A program made the position numbers and the translations under genes. From positions 62,001 to 126,000 of the forward strand of contig NZ_MVOC01000002.1 of NCBI RefSeq assembly GCF_002043095.1: a stretch of 64,000 nt of DNA, in the 5' to 3' direction. How positions within the stretch are numbered: position 1 is the first letter of the stretch; each line of letters begins with the position of its first letter. The stretch is from Mycobacterium sp. AT1 (GTDB taxonomy: Bacteria > Actinomycetota > Actinomycetes > Mycobacteriales > Mycobacteriaceae). The notes under the pieces were generated by a model. The model was not told the DNA's origin. It saw only the letters and a list, made by a program, of their open reading frames with translations, and ran no database searches. Below are positions 33,183 through 42,432 of this stretch, in pieces.

Positions 33183-34442
33183 GTGACCACGCACATCGAC
33201 GTCACCACCGACCGGCGGCAGCGCAGCGCCGACACCGAGCTGCGCCGCCGCGCCAAGGCCGTCGTGCCCAACGGAATGTACGGCCACCAGAACATGAACG
33301 CGCTGCCGGCGATCCCGCAGTACGTCGCACGGTCGCGGGGGGCACGCCTGTGGGACGTCGACGGCAACGAGTACGTCGACCTCATGTGCAGCTGGGGTCC
33401 GGTGATCCTCGGCCATGGCGACCCGGTCGTCGAGGAAGCCGCCGAACGGCAACGCCGACAGGGTGATTGCCTCAACGGACCCGCCCCGGTCATGGTGGAG
33501 CTGGCCGAGGCCATGGTCGCCACCGTCGCGGACGCCGACTGGGCGATGTTCGCCAAGAACGGCACCGACGCAACCACCATGTGCTGCACGATCGCGCGCG
33601 CCGCGACCGGCCGCACGAAGATCCTGGTCGCCGAGGGTGCCTACCACGGCGCCGCGCCTTGGTGCACCCCCTTCCCGGCGGGCGTCACCGCCGCGGACCG
33701 CGCCAACCTGCTGCAATTCCAGTTCAACGACATCGCGTCCATCCGTGCCGCCGCGGGCGAACACGCCGACGACGTCGCCGCGATCATCGTCAGCCCCTTC
33801 CGGCACGACGCAGGGTTCGATCAGGAGCTCGTCGACCCGACCTTCGCCCGCGACGTCCGGGCCTACTGCGATGAGATCGGTGCGGCGCTCATCCTCGACG
33901 ACGTGCGCGCCGGCTTCCGCCTCCATCACGGCGGCAGCTGGGAACCCCTTGGCGTGCAAGTGGACATGACGCCGTGGAGCAAGTCGATCGCCAACGGGTA
34001 CGCCCTCGCCGCGGTCACCGGCACCGACCGCTACCGCGACGCGGCCGGCGGCATCTTCGTGACCGGCTCGTTCTGGATGGGAGCCGTCGACATGGCCGCC
34101 GGTCTGGCCACGATCACCGAACTCGCCAGCCGTGACGCCGTGTCCCGGATGCGTGAGCTCGGCCAGCAGTTGCGCACCGGCATCCTCGACGGCGCCACCC
34201 GTTGGGGTTTCGACGTGCACTACACCGGACCCGCCCAAATGCCGAACCTGTTGTTCGCCAACGACTCCGACTACGCACTCTCCGTCGCGTTCAGCGCCGA
34301 GGCCCAGGCGCGCGGGGTCTACGTGCACCCCAAACACAACTGGTTCGTCTCCGCCGCCATGACCGACGCCGACCTGGACATGGCGCTCACCGGTCTCGAC
34401 GGCGCCTTCGGTGCGCTTCGAGCCCGGTACCCGCAGCCATGA
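33183..34442 (+). CDS. Class III PLP aminotransferase (GSA-aminomutase-like)
   Basis: 419 residues. PLP lysine is Lys267 in MTPWSKSIANGYAL; LILDDVRAGFRLHH supplies the Asp that contacts the pyridine nitrogen; KNGTDATTMCCTIARAATGRTKI binds the PLP phosphate. The overall layout matches glutamate-1-semialdehyde aminomutase-like transaminases, but it is not near heme genes. GTG 33183 follows AGAGGAGA. It should move an amino group between an imported amine and a keto acid. It overlaps the aldolase start by 4 bp, so the two act in one pathway. Confidence 0.87.
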   Translation: MTTHIDVTTDRRQRSADTELRRRAKAVVPNGMYGHQNMNALPAIPQYVARSRGARLWDVDGNEYVDLMCSWGPVILGHGDPVVEEAAERQRRQGDCLNGPAPVMVELAEAMVATVADADWAMFAKNGTDATTMCCTIARAATGRTKILVAEGAYHGAAPWCTPFPAGVTAADRANLLQFQFNDIASIRAAAGEHADDVAAIIVSPFRHDAGFDQELVDPTFARDVRAYCDEIGAALILDDVRAGFRLHHGGSWEPLGVQVDMTPWSKSIANGYALAAVTGTDRYRDAAGGIFVTGSFWMGAVDMAAGLATITELASRDAVSRMRELGQQLRTGILDGATRWGFDVHYTGPAQMPNLLFANDSDYALSVAFSAEAQARGVYVHPKHNWFVSAAMTDADLDMALTGLDGAFGALRARYPQP

Positions 34443-35077
34443 CCGACCTGCACGGGTTGCGCGCCGACGTGGCGGAACGGTGCCGCGAATTGGCCACTCA
34501 CGGTGTCGCATTGGCCGGTGCAGGCAACGTGAGCGTGCGGTCGAAGGACCACGTCCTGATCACCCGTGCGGGGATGCGGTTCGAGACCGCCGAGGCCGAC
34601 GACGTCACCGTCGTCACCCTTGCCGGAGACGTCGTCGACGGTGCCAGGCCGTCCTCGGAGACCGGCCTCCACCTCGGGATCTACCACCGCTCGGTGGCCG
34701 GGGCCGTCGTCCACACCCACGGCCGCAGCTCGGTCGCGGTCGGCCTGGTGTGCGACGAGATGCCGTTGGTGCACTACAACCTGCTCCGGCTGGGCGGCCG
34801 CATCCCGACCATCCCGTATCTGCTGTTCGGATCCCACGAGCTGGCCGAAGCGGTGGGCACTGCCGTCGCCGGGGGTCACGGCACCGTCCTGATGCGCAAC
34901 CACGGCGCGGTGAGCAGCGCACGAACGCTTGCCGAAGCCGTCGAGCACGCCTGCCTCACCGAATGGGTCTGCGACGTCTACCTGGCTGCCAGAAGCCTCG
35001 GCACGCCGGCGTTGCTCACCGACGGCGACCTCGCCGCGGTGGCCGAGCAGAGCAGCCGGCTGGCGTACGGTCACTGA
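34439..35077 (+). CDS. Class II aldolase (fuculose-phosphate aldolase type)
   Basis: 212 residues with the complete zinc site of the AraD/FucA family: Glu74 in SSETGLHLG, His92 and His94 in VVHTHGRSS and His155 in RNHGAVS. GNVSVRSKDHVLITRAGM is the phosphate-binding start. Such enzymes split phosphorylated keto- or hydroxy-acids/sugars, often giving dihydroxyacetone phosphate and an aldehyde. ATG 34439 overlaps the aminotransferase stop (ATGA). Combined with the kinase it suggests cleavage of a phosphorylated amino-sugar or polyol derivative. Confidence 0.88.
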   Translation: MTDLHGLRADVAERCRELATHGVALAGAGNVSVRSKDHVLITRAGMRFETAEADDVTVVTLAGDVVDGARPSSETGLHLGIYHRSVAGAVVHTHGRSSVAVGLVCDEMPLVHYNLLRLGGRIPTIPYLLFGSHELAEAVGTAVAGGHGTVLMRNHGAVSSARTLAEAVEHACLTEWVCDVYLAARSLGTPALLTDGDLAAVAEQSSRLAYGH

Positions 35078-35134
35078 CTGCGCTTCGGCCCGGGTCTTAC
35101 ACTCGGTTCACAGCCGGAGAGCCGAGGGGACCTG

Positions 35135-35758
35135 ATGCCGAAGATCGTCGATCACGACGAGCGTCGCGAAGAGATTCTGCAGGCTGCCATCCGGGTGATC
35201 GACAGCGTCGGCCTGGACAACACCACCACGCGGGCCATCGCCCTCGAGTCGGGCTACTCCAACGGCGTTCTGAGCCACTACTTCCAGGACAAGGACGACA
35301 TCCTGCAGTCGATCCTGGTGAAGACCCACCGTGAGTTCTTGGACCGGGTCGAGCAGAGCATGCGCGGCAAGGACGAATTCGGCCGCCTGTGGGTGATGCT
35401 GATGCAGAATCTCCCCCTCGACGACGAACGCCGGGTCGAGACTCTGATGGAGATGACCTTCTGGCCTCGCGCAGTCTCCAGCCCCACCTCCCGTGAGTTT
35501 CAACGCGACGCCGCCAGCGACCTGCTGGGCCGGTTGCGCACTCTGGTCGCCGACGTCCGCGCAGCGGGACGGCTCGACAGCGACCTCACCGACGCCGACG
35601 TCGCCGAGTTGCTCATCGCCGTCATCGACGGGCTGTCGGTGCACGCCGAGTTGTATCCCAAGCGCCTGCCCGCCGCCTATCAGAGGAAGTTGATGCGAGC
35701 GCAGGTGGAAGCGCTCGGATTTCGGGTCGACGAGAAGGTGATCGGCGCCGCGCGGTGA
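35135..35758 (+). CDS. TetR-family regulator (BetI-like) of the permease-aldolase operon
   Basis: 207 residues: KIVDHDERREEILQAAIRVI, then TTTRAIALESGYSNGVLSHYFQDKDDIL (HTH), and a BetI-type C-terminal domain (MEMTFWPRA, VAELLIAVIDGLSVHAELYPKRLPAAYQ). It starts 57 bp after the aldolase stop on the same strand and likely controls the operon. It converges with the glycerol kinase paralogue, whose stop lies 12 bp away. Confidence 0.88.
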   Translation: MPKIVDHDERREEILQAAIRVIDSVGLDNTTTRAIALESGYSNGVLSHYFQDKDDILQSILVKTHREFLDRVEQSMRGKDEFGRLWVMLMQNLPLDDERRVETLMEMTFWPRAVSSPTSREFQRDAASDLLGRLRTLVADVRAAGRLDSDLTDADVAELLIAVIDGLSVHAELYPKRLPAAYQRKLMRAQVEALGFRVDEKVIGAAR

Positions 35759-35770
35759 CGATCGCGGCGG

Positions 35771-37291
35771 TCAAGAGCCGTCGTCGCGGAGCCCGACGTC
35801 GGCAGGAGTCAACGCCCGCGCGACCGCCGACTTCCAGCCCGCGGCCTCACGCCTGCGGGTCCGCGAATCCATGTTGGGATACCACGCCGCCGCGATGTGC
35901 CGATTCGCCCGCAACGCAGCACGATCGGGCCAATAGCCGACCGCCAGCCCAGCCGAGTACGCCGCGCCCAACGACACCGTCTCCGAGACGAACGGGCGCA
36001 CCACCGGGACGTTGAGGACGTCGGCGTTGTACTGCATCATCAGATGGTTCGAGGTCATCCCACCGTCGACGGCCAATCTCGCCAAGGGCACTCCGGATTC
36101 GAGCGTCATCGCGTTCACCACCTCCCACGTCTGCCAGACGGTGGCCTCCAGAACTGCCCGCGCGAGGTGACCCTTGGTGATGTAGGACGTCAATCCGACG
36201 ACGATTCCTCGGGCCGCCGAATCCCAATGCGGGGCAAGCAGTCCGGAGAAAGCGGGGACGATGTAACAGCCACCGTTGTCGTCGACGGTACGGGCAAGCG
36301 TCTCGATCTGCGGCGCGGTGTCGATCACGCCCAGCTGGTCACGGAACCACTGCACCAGTGAGCCGGCCACGGCAATGGGTCCCTCCAGGGCATACATCGG
36401 CTTGGCTCCCGGTGCGGCGTATCCGACGGTCGACAACAGGCCGTTGGTGGATTCGACGATCGAGGTGCCGACATTCATGAGGAGAAACGCCCCAGTCCCG
36501 TACGTGCACTTGGCATCACTGGGTTCGAAGCACATCTGGCCGAACAGTGCCGCCTGTTGGTCACCGAGCGCGGCGGCGATCGGCACACCCGGCAGGACCA
36601 CCGAGCAGTTGGCGTACACCTCGCAGTTGGTCACGATCCGCGGCATCATCGCCTCCGGAATGTCCAGTAAGGCCATCAGTTTCGGGCTCCACTCCAGCGT
36701 GCGCAGATCCATCAGCAGCGTCCTGCTCGCGTTGGTGACGTCCGTGACGTGGATGCCTCCCTTGGGACCTCCGGTGAGGTTCCAGATCAGCCACGACTCG
36801 AGAGTGCCGAACAGCACCTCGCCCTTGTGGGCGCGAGAATCCAGGCGGCGGACGTTGTCCAACAACCAGCGCAGGCGAGGCGCGGCGAAGTAGGAAGCCG
36901 GGTCGAGGCCCGCAATCCGACGAAAGTCCTCGGCGTGGGGTTCGATCTGGTCGACCACCGGACCGGTCCTGGTGTCCTGCCACGTGATCGCCGGCGCCAC
37001 CGGCACACCCGTCCGGCGGTCCCACACCACCGTCGTCTCACGCTGATTGGCAATGCCGAGCGCGACGACATTGGACGTGTCCAGCCCCGCCGCCTTCAGC
37101 GCCTCGGGCACGACCCGACGCACGTTGCGCCACAGTTCGGCGGCGTCCTGTTCGACCCACCCCGGCTGTGGGAAGGATTGCCGTTGTTCGCGCTGCGCGA
37201 TCGACAGCATCCGACCCCCGTGGTCGAACACCATGCAGCGCGCGGACGTCGTGCCCAGGTCGATTGCCGCCACCACGCGTTGGTTGGTCAC
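35771..37291 (-). CDS. glpK2: Glycerol kinase paralogue (FGGY family)
   Basis: 506 residues: [37 protein letters not shown], the catalytic ITWQDTRTG Asp, KCTYGTGAFLLMNVG and IVPAFSGLLAPHWDSAARGIV. All features of a true glycerol kinase are present, yet a second, conventional glpK lies 1.8 kb away in the same region. Compared with it, the N-terminus has LGTTSARC in place of QGTTSTRF and the C-terminal tail is more basic, suggesting another polyol or a different expression condition. GTG 37291 overlaps the IclR stop by 4 bp. Confidence 0.88.
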   Translation of the reverse strand: MTNQRVVAAIDLGTTSARCMVFDHGGRMLSIAQREQRQSFPQPGWVEQDAAELWRNVRRVVPEALKAAGLDTSNVVALGIANQRETTVVWDRRTGVPVAPAITWQDTRTGPVVDQIEPHAEDFRRIAGLDPASYFAAPRLRWLLDNVRRLDSRAHKGEVLFGTLESWLIWNLTGGPKGGIHVTDVTNASRTLLMDLRTLEWSPKLMALLDIPEAMMPRIVTNCEVYANCSVVLPGVPIAAALGDQQAALFGQMCFEPSDAKCTYGTGAFLLMNVGTSIVESTNGLLSTVGYAAPGAKPMYALEGPIAVAGSLVQWFRDQLGVIDTAPQIETLARTVDDNGGCYIVPAFSGLLAPHWDSAARGIVVGLTSYITKGHLARAVLEATVWQTWEVVNAMTLESGVPLARLAVDGGMTSNHLMMQYNADVLNVPVVRPFVSETVSLGAAYSAGLAVGYWPDRAALRANRHIAAAWYPNMDSRTRRREAAGWKSAVARALTPADVGLRDDGS

Positions 37292-38052
37292 CGGGCGGGC
37301 TCGAGTGCGTGCATTACCGACATGGCGGCGAGCCGCAGAGCGGCAAGTGGTTCCGGACGGGGCGTGCCGTCGGGCGCCAGCAAGCCTTCCGGCGGACCGT
37401 GCAACGCGAGTGCCGCCACGCTGGAGCGGCTGCCACCGTGCACCGCAACCGCCACGTCGGCCACGTCGGGATCGAACTCGCCGTCGCCGGTCGCGACTCC
37501 GGCAATTCGAATCTGCTCGATGACGGCGGCCAACCGACCACGATTGGTCGACGTTCGACGCGTGTAGCGATCCAACGGCAGATTGCGTAGAAGCCGTTCG
37601 CGCAGAGGCGAATACGCCAGGATCAGCTTGCCGCATCCGGTGGCGTGCAGAGGAAGCAGTTCTCCGACCCGCAAGGTTTGGGGCTTGTCGTCGGGACGGA
37701 ACACATGGTGAACGACTTCGGCCTCCTGATCGTGAACGATCGTCATCAGCACTTCGAAGCCCGTGTCCGAGGCCAGCCCGTCGGCCCATGGCATGGCCGC
37801 AGAGCGCAGGTCGTTGCCGTCGAGTTCGACGACGTCATGCGAGGACATCCGCGACCCCAGGGAGTAGGCGCCCGTGTCCGGGTCCTGGTCCAGGTACTCC
37901 AAGGCGGTCAGGGTCTGCAGGATGCCGTGAACGGTCGTCTTCGACAGGTCCACCTCCTGGGCGATGTCGCGCAACTGCATCGACCTGTCGCTGCGCTCGA
38001 CGAGATCGAGGATCACCGTGGCGCGTTCGAGCGCCTGTATCGGGCCTGGCAT
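37288..38052 (-). CDS. IclR-family regulator of glycerol genes
   Basis: 254 residues; winged HTH (IQALERATVILDLVERSDRS, MQLRDIAQEVDLSKTTVHGIL) followed by an IclR effector domain (GKLILAYSPLRERLL, IEQIRIAGVATGDGEFDPDVADVAVAV). Actinobacterial glycerol operons are commonly run by IclR regulators such as GylR. It is divergent from glpF-glpK-glpD and coupled to the second kinase, with a perfect palindrome in the shared promoter region. Confidence 0.9.
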   Translation of the reverse strand: MPGPIQALERATVILDLVERSDRSMQLRDIAQEVDLSKTTVHGILQTLTALEYLDQDPDTGAYSLGSRMSSHDVVELDGNDLRSAAMPWADGLASDTGFEVLMTIVHDQEAEVVHHVFRPDDKPQTLRVGELLPLHATGCGKLILAYSPLRERLLRNLPLDRYTRRTSTNRGRLAAVIEQIRIAGVATGDGEFDPDVADVAVAVHGGSRSSVAALALHGPPEGLLAPDGTPRPEPLAALRLAAMSVMHALEPAR

Positions 38053-38100
38053 TCACAGCTCCTAACTGGCAGCCAGCTGTGACCCCGGCCGCATTGCCTC

Positions 38101-38117
38101 GTTCGACATTGTCGAAC
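38101..38117. promoter_or_regulatory. Perfect palindrome GTTCGACA-T-TGTCGAAC, candidate IclR operator
   Basis: A perfect 8-1-8 palindrome 48 bp upstream of the IclR start and about 100 bp before glpF. Size and symmetry fit IclR-family dimer sites. The region is otherwise GC rich and without another repeat of this quality. Confidence 0.65.
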
Positions 38118-38218
38118 AACGTCGATTGATCTGGGTCACATTCCCTTCGTAGGTTCGCAACAGGTCACCGAGAGCGCCACCAGTTGGGCGCAGCGACAGG
38201 CACACGGAGGAAGCAGAC

Positions 38219-39037
38219 ATGAAGAAGGCCCACCCACTCATCGGTGAGTTGTCTGGTGAGTTACTCGGCACAGCAATCCTCGTCATGTTCGGTTGCGGCG
38301 TCGTCGCCCAGGTCGTGACGGGCGGATTCCCGAAGTCCCTCGCGTCCGGCGACCACAACTCGATCGCGTTCGGTTGGGGCCTCGGCGTCACGATGGCAGT
38401 CTTCGTCGCCGGCCGGATCAGCGGGGCTCACCTCAACCCCGCGGTGACGATCGCGCTCGCGGCGTTCCGGGGATTCGATCGGCGCAAGATCCTGCCGTTC
38501 ATCGGGGCGCAGTTCGTCGGCGCCCTCGTCGGCGCGCTCATCGTCCGGTTCGTCTACGCCGACCAGATCGCCAACGTCGACCCGACCCACACCAAGGCGA
38601 CCCAGGGCATCTTCTCGACGTCGCCGGGTGAAGGCGTGTCGATCATGACCGCGTTCGCCGACCAGGTGGTGGGTACCGCACTGCTGGTGATGGTGATCTT
38701 CGCCCTCACCAGCGCCGTGAACGACCCCCCGCTGGCGAACACCGCGCCACTGATCATCGGTCTGCTGGTGGTCGCGATCGGCATGGCGTGGGGCACGAAC
38801 GCCGGCTACGCGATCAACCCGGCGCGCGACTTCGGTCCCCGTGTGGCGTCATGGATCACCGGCTACCAGGACGCGATGTTCTCGGCCAACGGACCCGAAC
38901 TGTACTTCTGGCTCCCGATCGTCGCGCCCATCGTCGGCGGACTGATCGGCGGTGCCCTCTTCGTCTTCGGCATCGAACGATTCCTGCCAGCTGCGGAAGC
39001 GCTTCCGCACGAGGTCGGCGTCGCCGAAGCCCGCTAA
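38219..39037 (+). CDS. glpF: Glycerol facilitator (aquaglyceroporin)
   Basis: 272 residues, six membrane helices with both half-helix NPA motifs: [12 protein letters not shown] and [12 protein letters not shown]; Asp after the second NPA is the aquaglyceroporin mark (NPARD) that widens the channel for glycerol. GGAGG lies in the leader before ATG. First gene of the glpF-glpK-glpD operon; lets glycerol diffuse through the cytoplasmic membrane. Confidence 0.93.
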   Translation: MKKAHPLIGELSGELLGTAILVMFGCGVVAQVVTGGFPKSLASGDHNSIAFGWGLGVTMAVFVAGRISGAHLNPAVTIALAAFRGFDRRKILPFIGAQFVGALVGALIVRFVYADQIANVDPTHTKATQGIFSTSPGEGVSIMTAFADQVVGTALLVMVIFALTSAVNDPPLANTAPLIIGLLVVAIGMAWGTNAGYAINPARDFGPRVASWITGYQDAMFSANGPELYFWLPIVAPIVGGLIGGALFVFGIERFLPAAEALPHEVGVAEAR

Positions 39038-39071
39038 GCGTCGAACCCTTCCCATACCAAGGAGACTCACC

Positions 39072-40589
39072 ATGCCCGACTTCATCGGATCCGTCGACCA
39101 AGGAACCACCAGCACCCGCTTCATGGTCTTCGACCACGGCGGCAACGTCGTCGCCCAACATCAGCTCGAACACGAACAACTCCTGCCTCAGGCGGGGTGG
39201 GTGGAACACAATCCCGTCGAGATCTGGGAACGCACGTCGTCGGTCATCCAGACCGCCCTCGGAAAGGCCGGTCTGGTCAGCAGCGACCTGGCCGCCATGG
39301 GCATCACCAACCAACGCGAGACCACGGTGGTCTGGAACAGGCGGACCGGGCGGCCGTACTACAACGCGATCGTCTGGCAGGACACCCGCACCGACCGGAT
39401 CGCCAGCAGGCTCGAGGCCGCAGGCCACGGAGAAACGCTGCGCCACAAGGCTGGTCTGCCACCGGCGACCTACTTCTCCGGCGGCAAGATCCAGTGGATC
39501 CTCGAAAACGTCGATGGCGTGCGCGCCGCCGCCGAGAGCGGTGACGCCGTGTTCGGCAACACCGACAGCTGGCTGCTCTGGCACCTGACGGGAGGCGTCC
39601 GCGGGGGCGTTCACGTCACCGACGTGACCAACGCCAGCCGGACCATGCTGATGAATCTGGAGACCCTGGACTGGGACGACGAATTGTTGGCGCTGTTCGA
39701 CATTCCCCGTCAGATGCTGCCGACGATCGTGCCCTCGTCGTCTCCGGAGCCCTACGGCCTGACGCTCCCAGGGGGACCGCTCGGCGGGGAGGTGCCGCTC
39801 ACCGGTGCCCTCGGCGACCAGCAGGCCGCGACCGTCGGGCAGGTGTGCTTCGCCCCCGGCGAGGCCAAGAACACCTACGGCACGGGCAACTTCATGTTGC
39901 TCAACACCGGTACCGAGCTGGTGCGGTCCAAGGCGGGCCTGCTGAGCACCGTCGCCTACAAGTTCGGCGACGCCGACGCGGTGTACGCCCTCGAGGGCTC
40001 CATCGCCGTCACCGGCTCGGCGGTGCAGTGGCTGCGCGACCAGCTCGGAATCATCAGCGGCGCAGCCCAATCCGAGGTTCTCGCGCGCCAGGTGGAGGAC
40101 AACGGCGGGGTCTACTTCGTCCCGGCGTTCTCGGGATTGTTTGCGCCACACTGGCGGTCGGATGCGCGAGGCGCGATCGTCGGCCTGTCGCGATTCAACA
40201 CCAACGCCCACGTCGCCAGGGCGACGCTGGAGGCGATCTGCTACCAGAGCCGCGACGTGGTCGAGGCGATGGAGGCCGATTCCGGTGTCCACCTCGAAGT
40301 GCTCAAGGTCGACGGCGGCATCACGGCCAACGCGCTGTGCATGCAAATCCAGGCGGACGTCCTTGGCGTCGACGTGGTGAAGCCGGTGGTTGCCGAGACG
40401 ACGGCCCTTGGTGCGGCGTACGCGGCCGGCCTCGCGGTTGGGTTCTGGAAGGACACCGACGAGTTGCGCAAGAACTGGCTGGAGGACAAGCGCTGGCAGC
40501 CGACCTGGTCGGACGAACAGCGCGCGACCGGCCATGCCCAGTGGACCAAGGCCGTTCAGCGCACGTTGGACTGGGTCGACGTCAGCTGA
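39072..40589 (+). CDS. glpK: Glycerol kinase
   Basis: 505 residues, the usual length. [20 protein letters not shown] (ATP loop), [27 protein letters not shown] with catalytic Asp, [15 protein letters not shown] and [20 protein letters not shown]. Phosphorylates glycerol to sn-glycerol-3-phosphate using ATP. ATG 39072 follows AAGGAGACTC. Lies between glpF and glpD, so it is the principal glycerol kinase of this locus. Confidence 0.95.
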   Translation: MPDFIGSVDQGTTSTRFMVFDHGGNVVAQHQLEHEQLLPQAGWVEHNPVEIWERTSSVIQTALGKAGLVSSDLAAMGITNQRETTVVWNRRTGRPYYNAIVWQDTRTDRIASRLEAAGHGETLRHKAGLPPATYFSGGKIQWILENVDGVRAAAESGDAVFGNTDSWLLWHLTGGVRGGVHVTDVTNASRTMLMNLETLDWDDELLALFDIPRQMLPTIVPSSSPEPYGLTLPGGPLGGEVPLTGALGDQQAATVGQVCFAPGEAKNTYGTGNFMLLNTGTELVRSKAGLLSTVAYKFGDADAVYALEGSIAVTGSAVQWLRDQLGIISGAAQSEVLARQVEDNGGVYFVPAFSGLFAPHWRSDARGAIVGLSRFNTNAHVARATLEAICYQSRDVVEAMEADSGVHLEVLKVDGGITANALCMQIQADVLGVDVVKPVVAETTALGAAYAAGLAVGFWKDTDELRKNWLEDKRWQPTWSDEQRATGHAQWTKAVQRTLDWVDVS

Positions 40590-40659
40590 TGATCGCCACG
40601 CCCATGTCAGTTCATCTGTACAACAACGATTTTCAACATAGAAAGAACAGGTAGCGGCC

Positions 40660-42381
40660 ATGGAGGCATTCCCGCTCTCACCAGCCAACCGCGAAGCCGC
40701 CTTGGAGGACATGGCGGCTCAACCCCTGGACATCCTGATCATCGGCGGTGGCGTCGTCGGAGCAGGCGCGGCACTCGACGCGGCCACCCGCGGCCTGAGG
40801 GTCGGGCTGGTCGAAGCACGTGACCTCGCATCCGGCACGTCGAGCCGGTCCAGCAAGCTGATTCACGGAGGCTTGCGCTACCTGGAGATGCTGGACTTCG
40901 GCCTGGTGGCCGAGGCCTTGTCCGAACGTGGACTCATGCTGGAGAAGTTGGCCCCGCATCTGGTCAAGCCGGTGAAGTTCCTCTACCCGCTCAAGCATCG
41001 AGGTTGGGAGCGTTGGTATCTCGGCGCCGGACTCGCGCTGTACGACGCGATGTCGAAGGCCTCCGGGCACGGGGCCGGCGTCCCACTGCACCGCCACCTG
41101 ACCCGCCGGGGCGCCCTGCGGACGGCGCCGTCGCTGAGCAAGGACTCACTGGTGGGAGCGGTCCAGTACTACGACGCGGTCGTGGACGACGCCCGGCACA
41201 CCATGACCATCGCCCGTACCGCGGCGACCTACGGCGCCCGGATCGCGACGCGGACCCGCGTGGTCGACCTGATCCGCGATGGCGAGCGGGTCACCGGTGC
41301 CCGGGTGGTCGACCTCGAAGCCGACCGCACCTACACCGTGCGAGCACGGCAGGTCGTCAACGCCACCGGGGTGTGGACCGACGACACCCAGGGCCTGGCC
41401 AACGAGCGGGGCCAGTTCCACGTGCGGTCCAGCAAGGGCATCCACCTCGTCGTGCCGCGCGACCGGATCCGGTCCTCGTCGGGGATCATCCTGCGGACCG
41501 AGAAGTCGGTGTTGTTCGTCATCCCCTGGGGCCGCCACTGGATCATCGGCACCACGGACACGGATTGGTCGCTCGACAAGGCGCACCCGGCAGCGAGCCA
41601 GAAGGACATCCGCTATCTGCTGGACGAGGTCAACTCCGTGCTGCGGGTCCCGCTCACCGAGGCCGACGTCGAGGGGGTCTACGCCGGCTTGCGCCCGTTG
41701 CTGGCCGGCGAAAGCGCCGACACGTCTGCGCTGTCCCGCGAACACGCTGTCGCACACAGCGTCCCGGGCCTGGTGGTGATCGCGGGCGGCAAGTACACGA
41801 CCTATCGGGTGATGGCCAAGGACGCCGTCGACGAGGCGGTCCACGGCCTTGGCGAGAACTTCGACCGTCGAGTCCCGCCGTCCATCACCGAGGACGTGCC
41901 ACTGCTGGGCGCCGAGGGCTACCGCGCGATGTGGAACGCGCGAAATCAACTCGCCGCCGAATCCGGACTCGACGAGTTCCGCATCACCCACCTGTTGAAC
42001 CGGTACGGGTCGATGGTCGGCGACGTCCTCGCGCTCATCCGCGACGATCCCGCGTTGGGCGTTCCGTTGGCCGCCGCCGACGACTATCTACGGGCCGAGG
42101 TGGTGTTCGGCACCACCCACGAAGGTGCGCTGCATCTGGACGACGTGTTGTGCCGCCGAACCCGGATCTCGATCGAGACCTTCGACCGTGGCACCGACTC
42201 GTGCAAGGAAGTCGCCGACCTCATGGGGCCGCTACTCGGATGGTCTCCCGAGCAACGGGAACGGGAGGTCGCGCACTACCTCGCGCGGGTCGCCGCAGAG
42301 CGAGAGAGCCAGACGATGCCCGACGACGAGACCGCCGACGGTGCACGGCTGGGAGCTGCCGACATCGTGCCGGTCAGCTGA
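40660..42381 (+). CDS. glpD: Aerobic glycerol-3-phosphate dehydrogenase
   Basis: 573 residues. FAD motif DILIIGGGVVGAGAALDAAT, the GlpD signature SGTSSRSSKLIHGGLRYLE, GIHLVVPRDRI and the C-terminal RCA-like helical domain (DDVLCRRTRISIETFDRG). Oxidises glycerol-3-phosphate to dihydroxyacetone phosphate and passes electrons to menaquinone at the inner membrane face. The 70-bp gap after glpK is AT rich (40600-40650) and may hold an extra promoter. Confidence 0.95.
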   Translation: MEAFPLSPANREAALEDMAAQPLDILIIGGGVVGAGAALDAATRGLRVGLVEARDLASGTSSRSSKLIHGGLRYLEMLDFGLVAEALSERGLMLEKLAPHLVKPVKFLYPLKHRGWERWYLGAGLALYDAMSKASGHGAGVPLHRHLTRRGALRTAPSLSKDSLVGAVQYYDAVVDDARHTMTIARTAATYGARIATRTRVVDLIRDGERVTGARVVDLEADRTYTVRARQVVNATGVWTDDTQGLANERGQFHVRSSKGIHLVVPRDRIRSSSGIILRTEKSVLFVIPWGRHWIIGTTDTDWSLDKAHPAASQKDIRYLLDEVNSVLRVPLTEADVEGVYAGLRPLLAGESADTSALSREHAVAHSVPGLVVIAGGKYTTYRVMAKDAVDEAVHGLGENFDRRVPPSITEDVPLLGAEGYRAMWNARNQLAAESGLDEFRITHLLNRYGSMVGDVLALIRDDPALGVPLAAADDYLRAEVVFGTTHEGALHLDDVLCRRTRISIETFDRGTDSCKEVADLMGPLLGWSPEQREREVAHYLARVAAERESQTMPDDETADGARLGAADIVPVS

Positions 42382-42432
42382 GGCGCCCGCGGCGCGCCAC
42401 CACCGGCCAATGCCGCGGCTCGGGAAGTAGCG

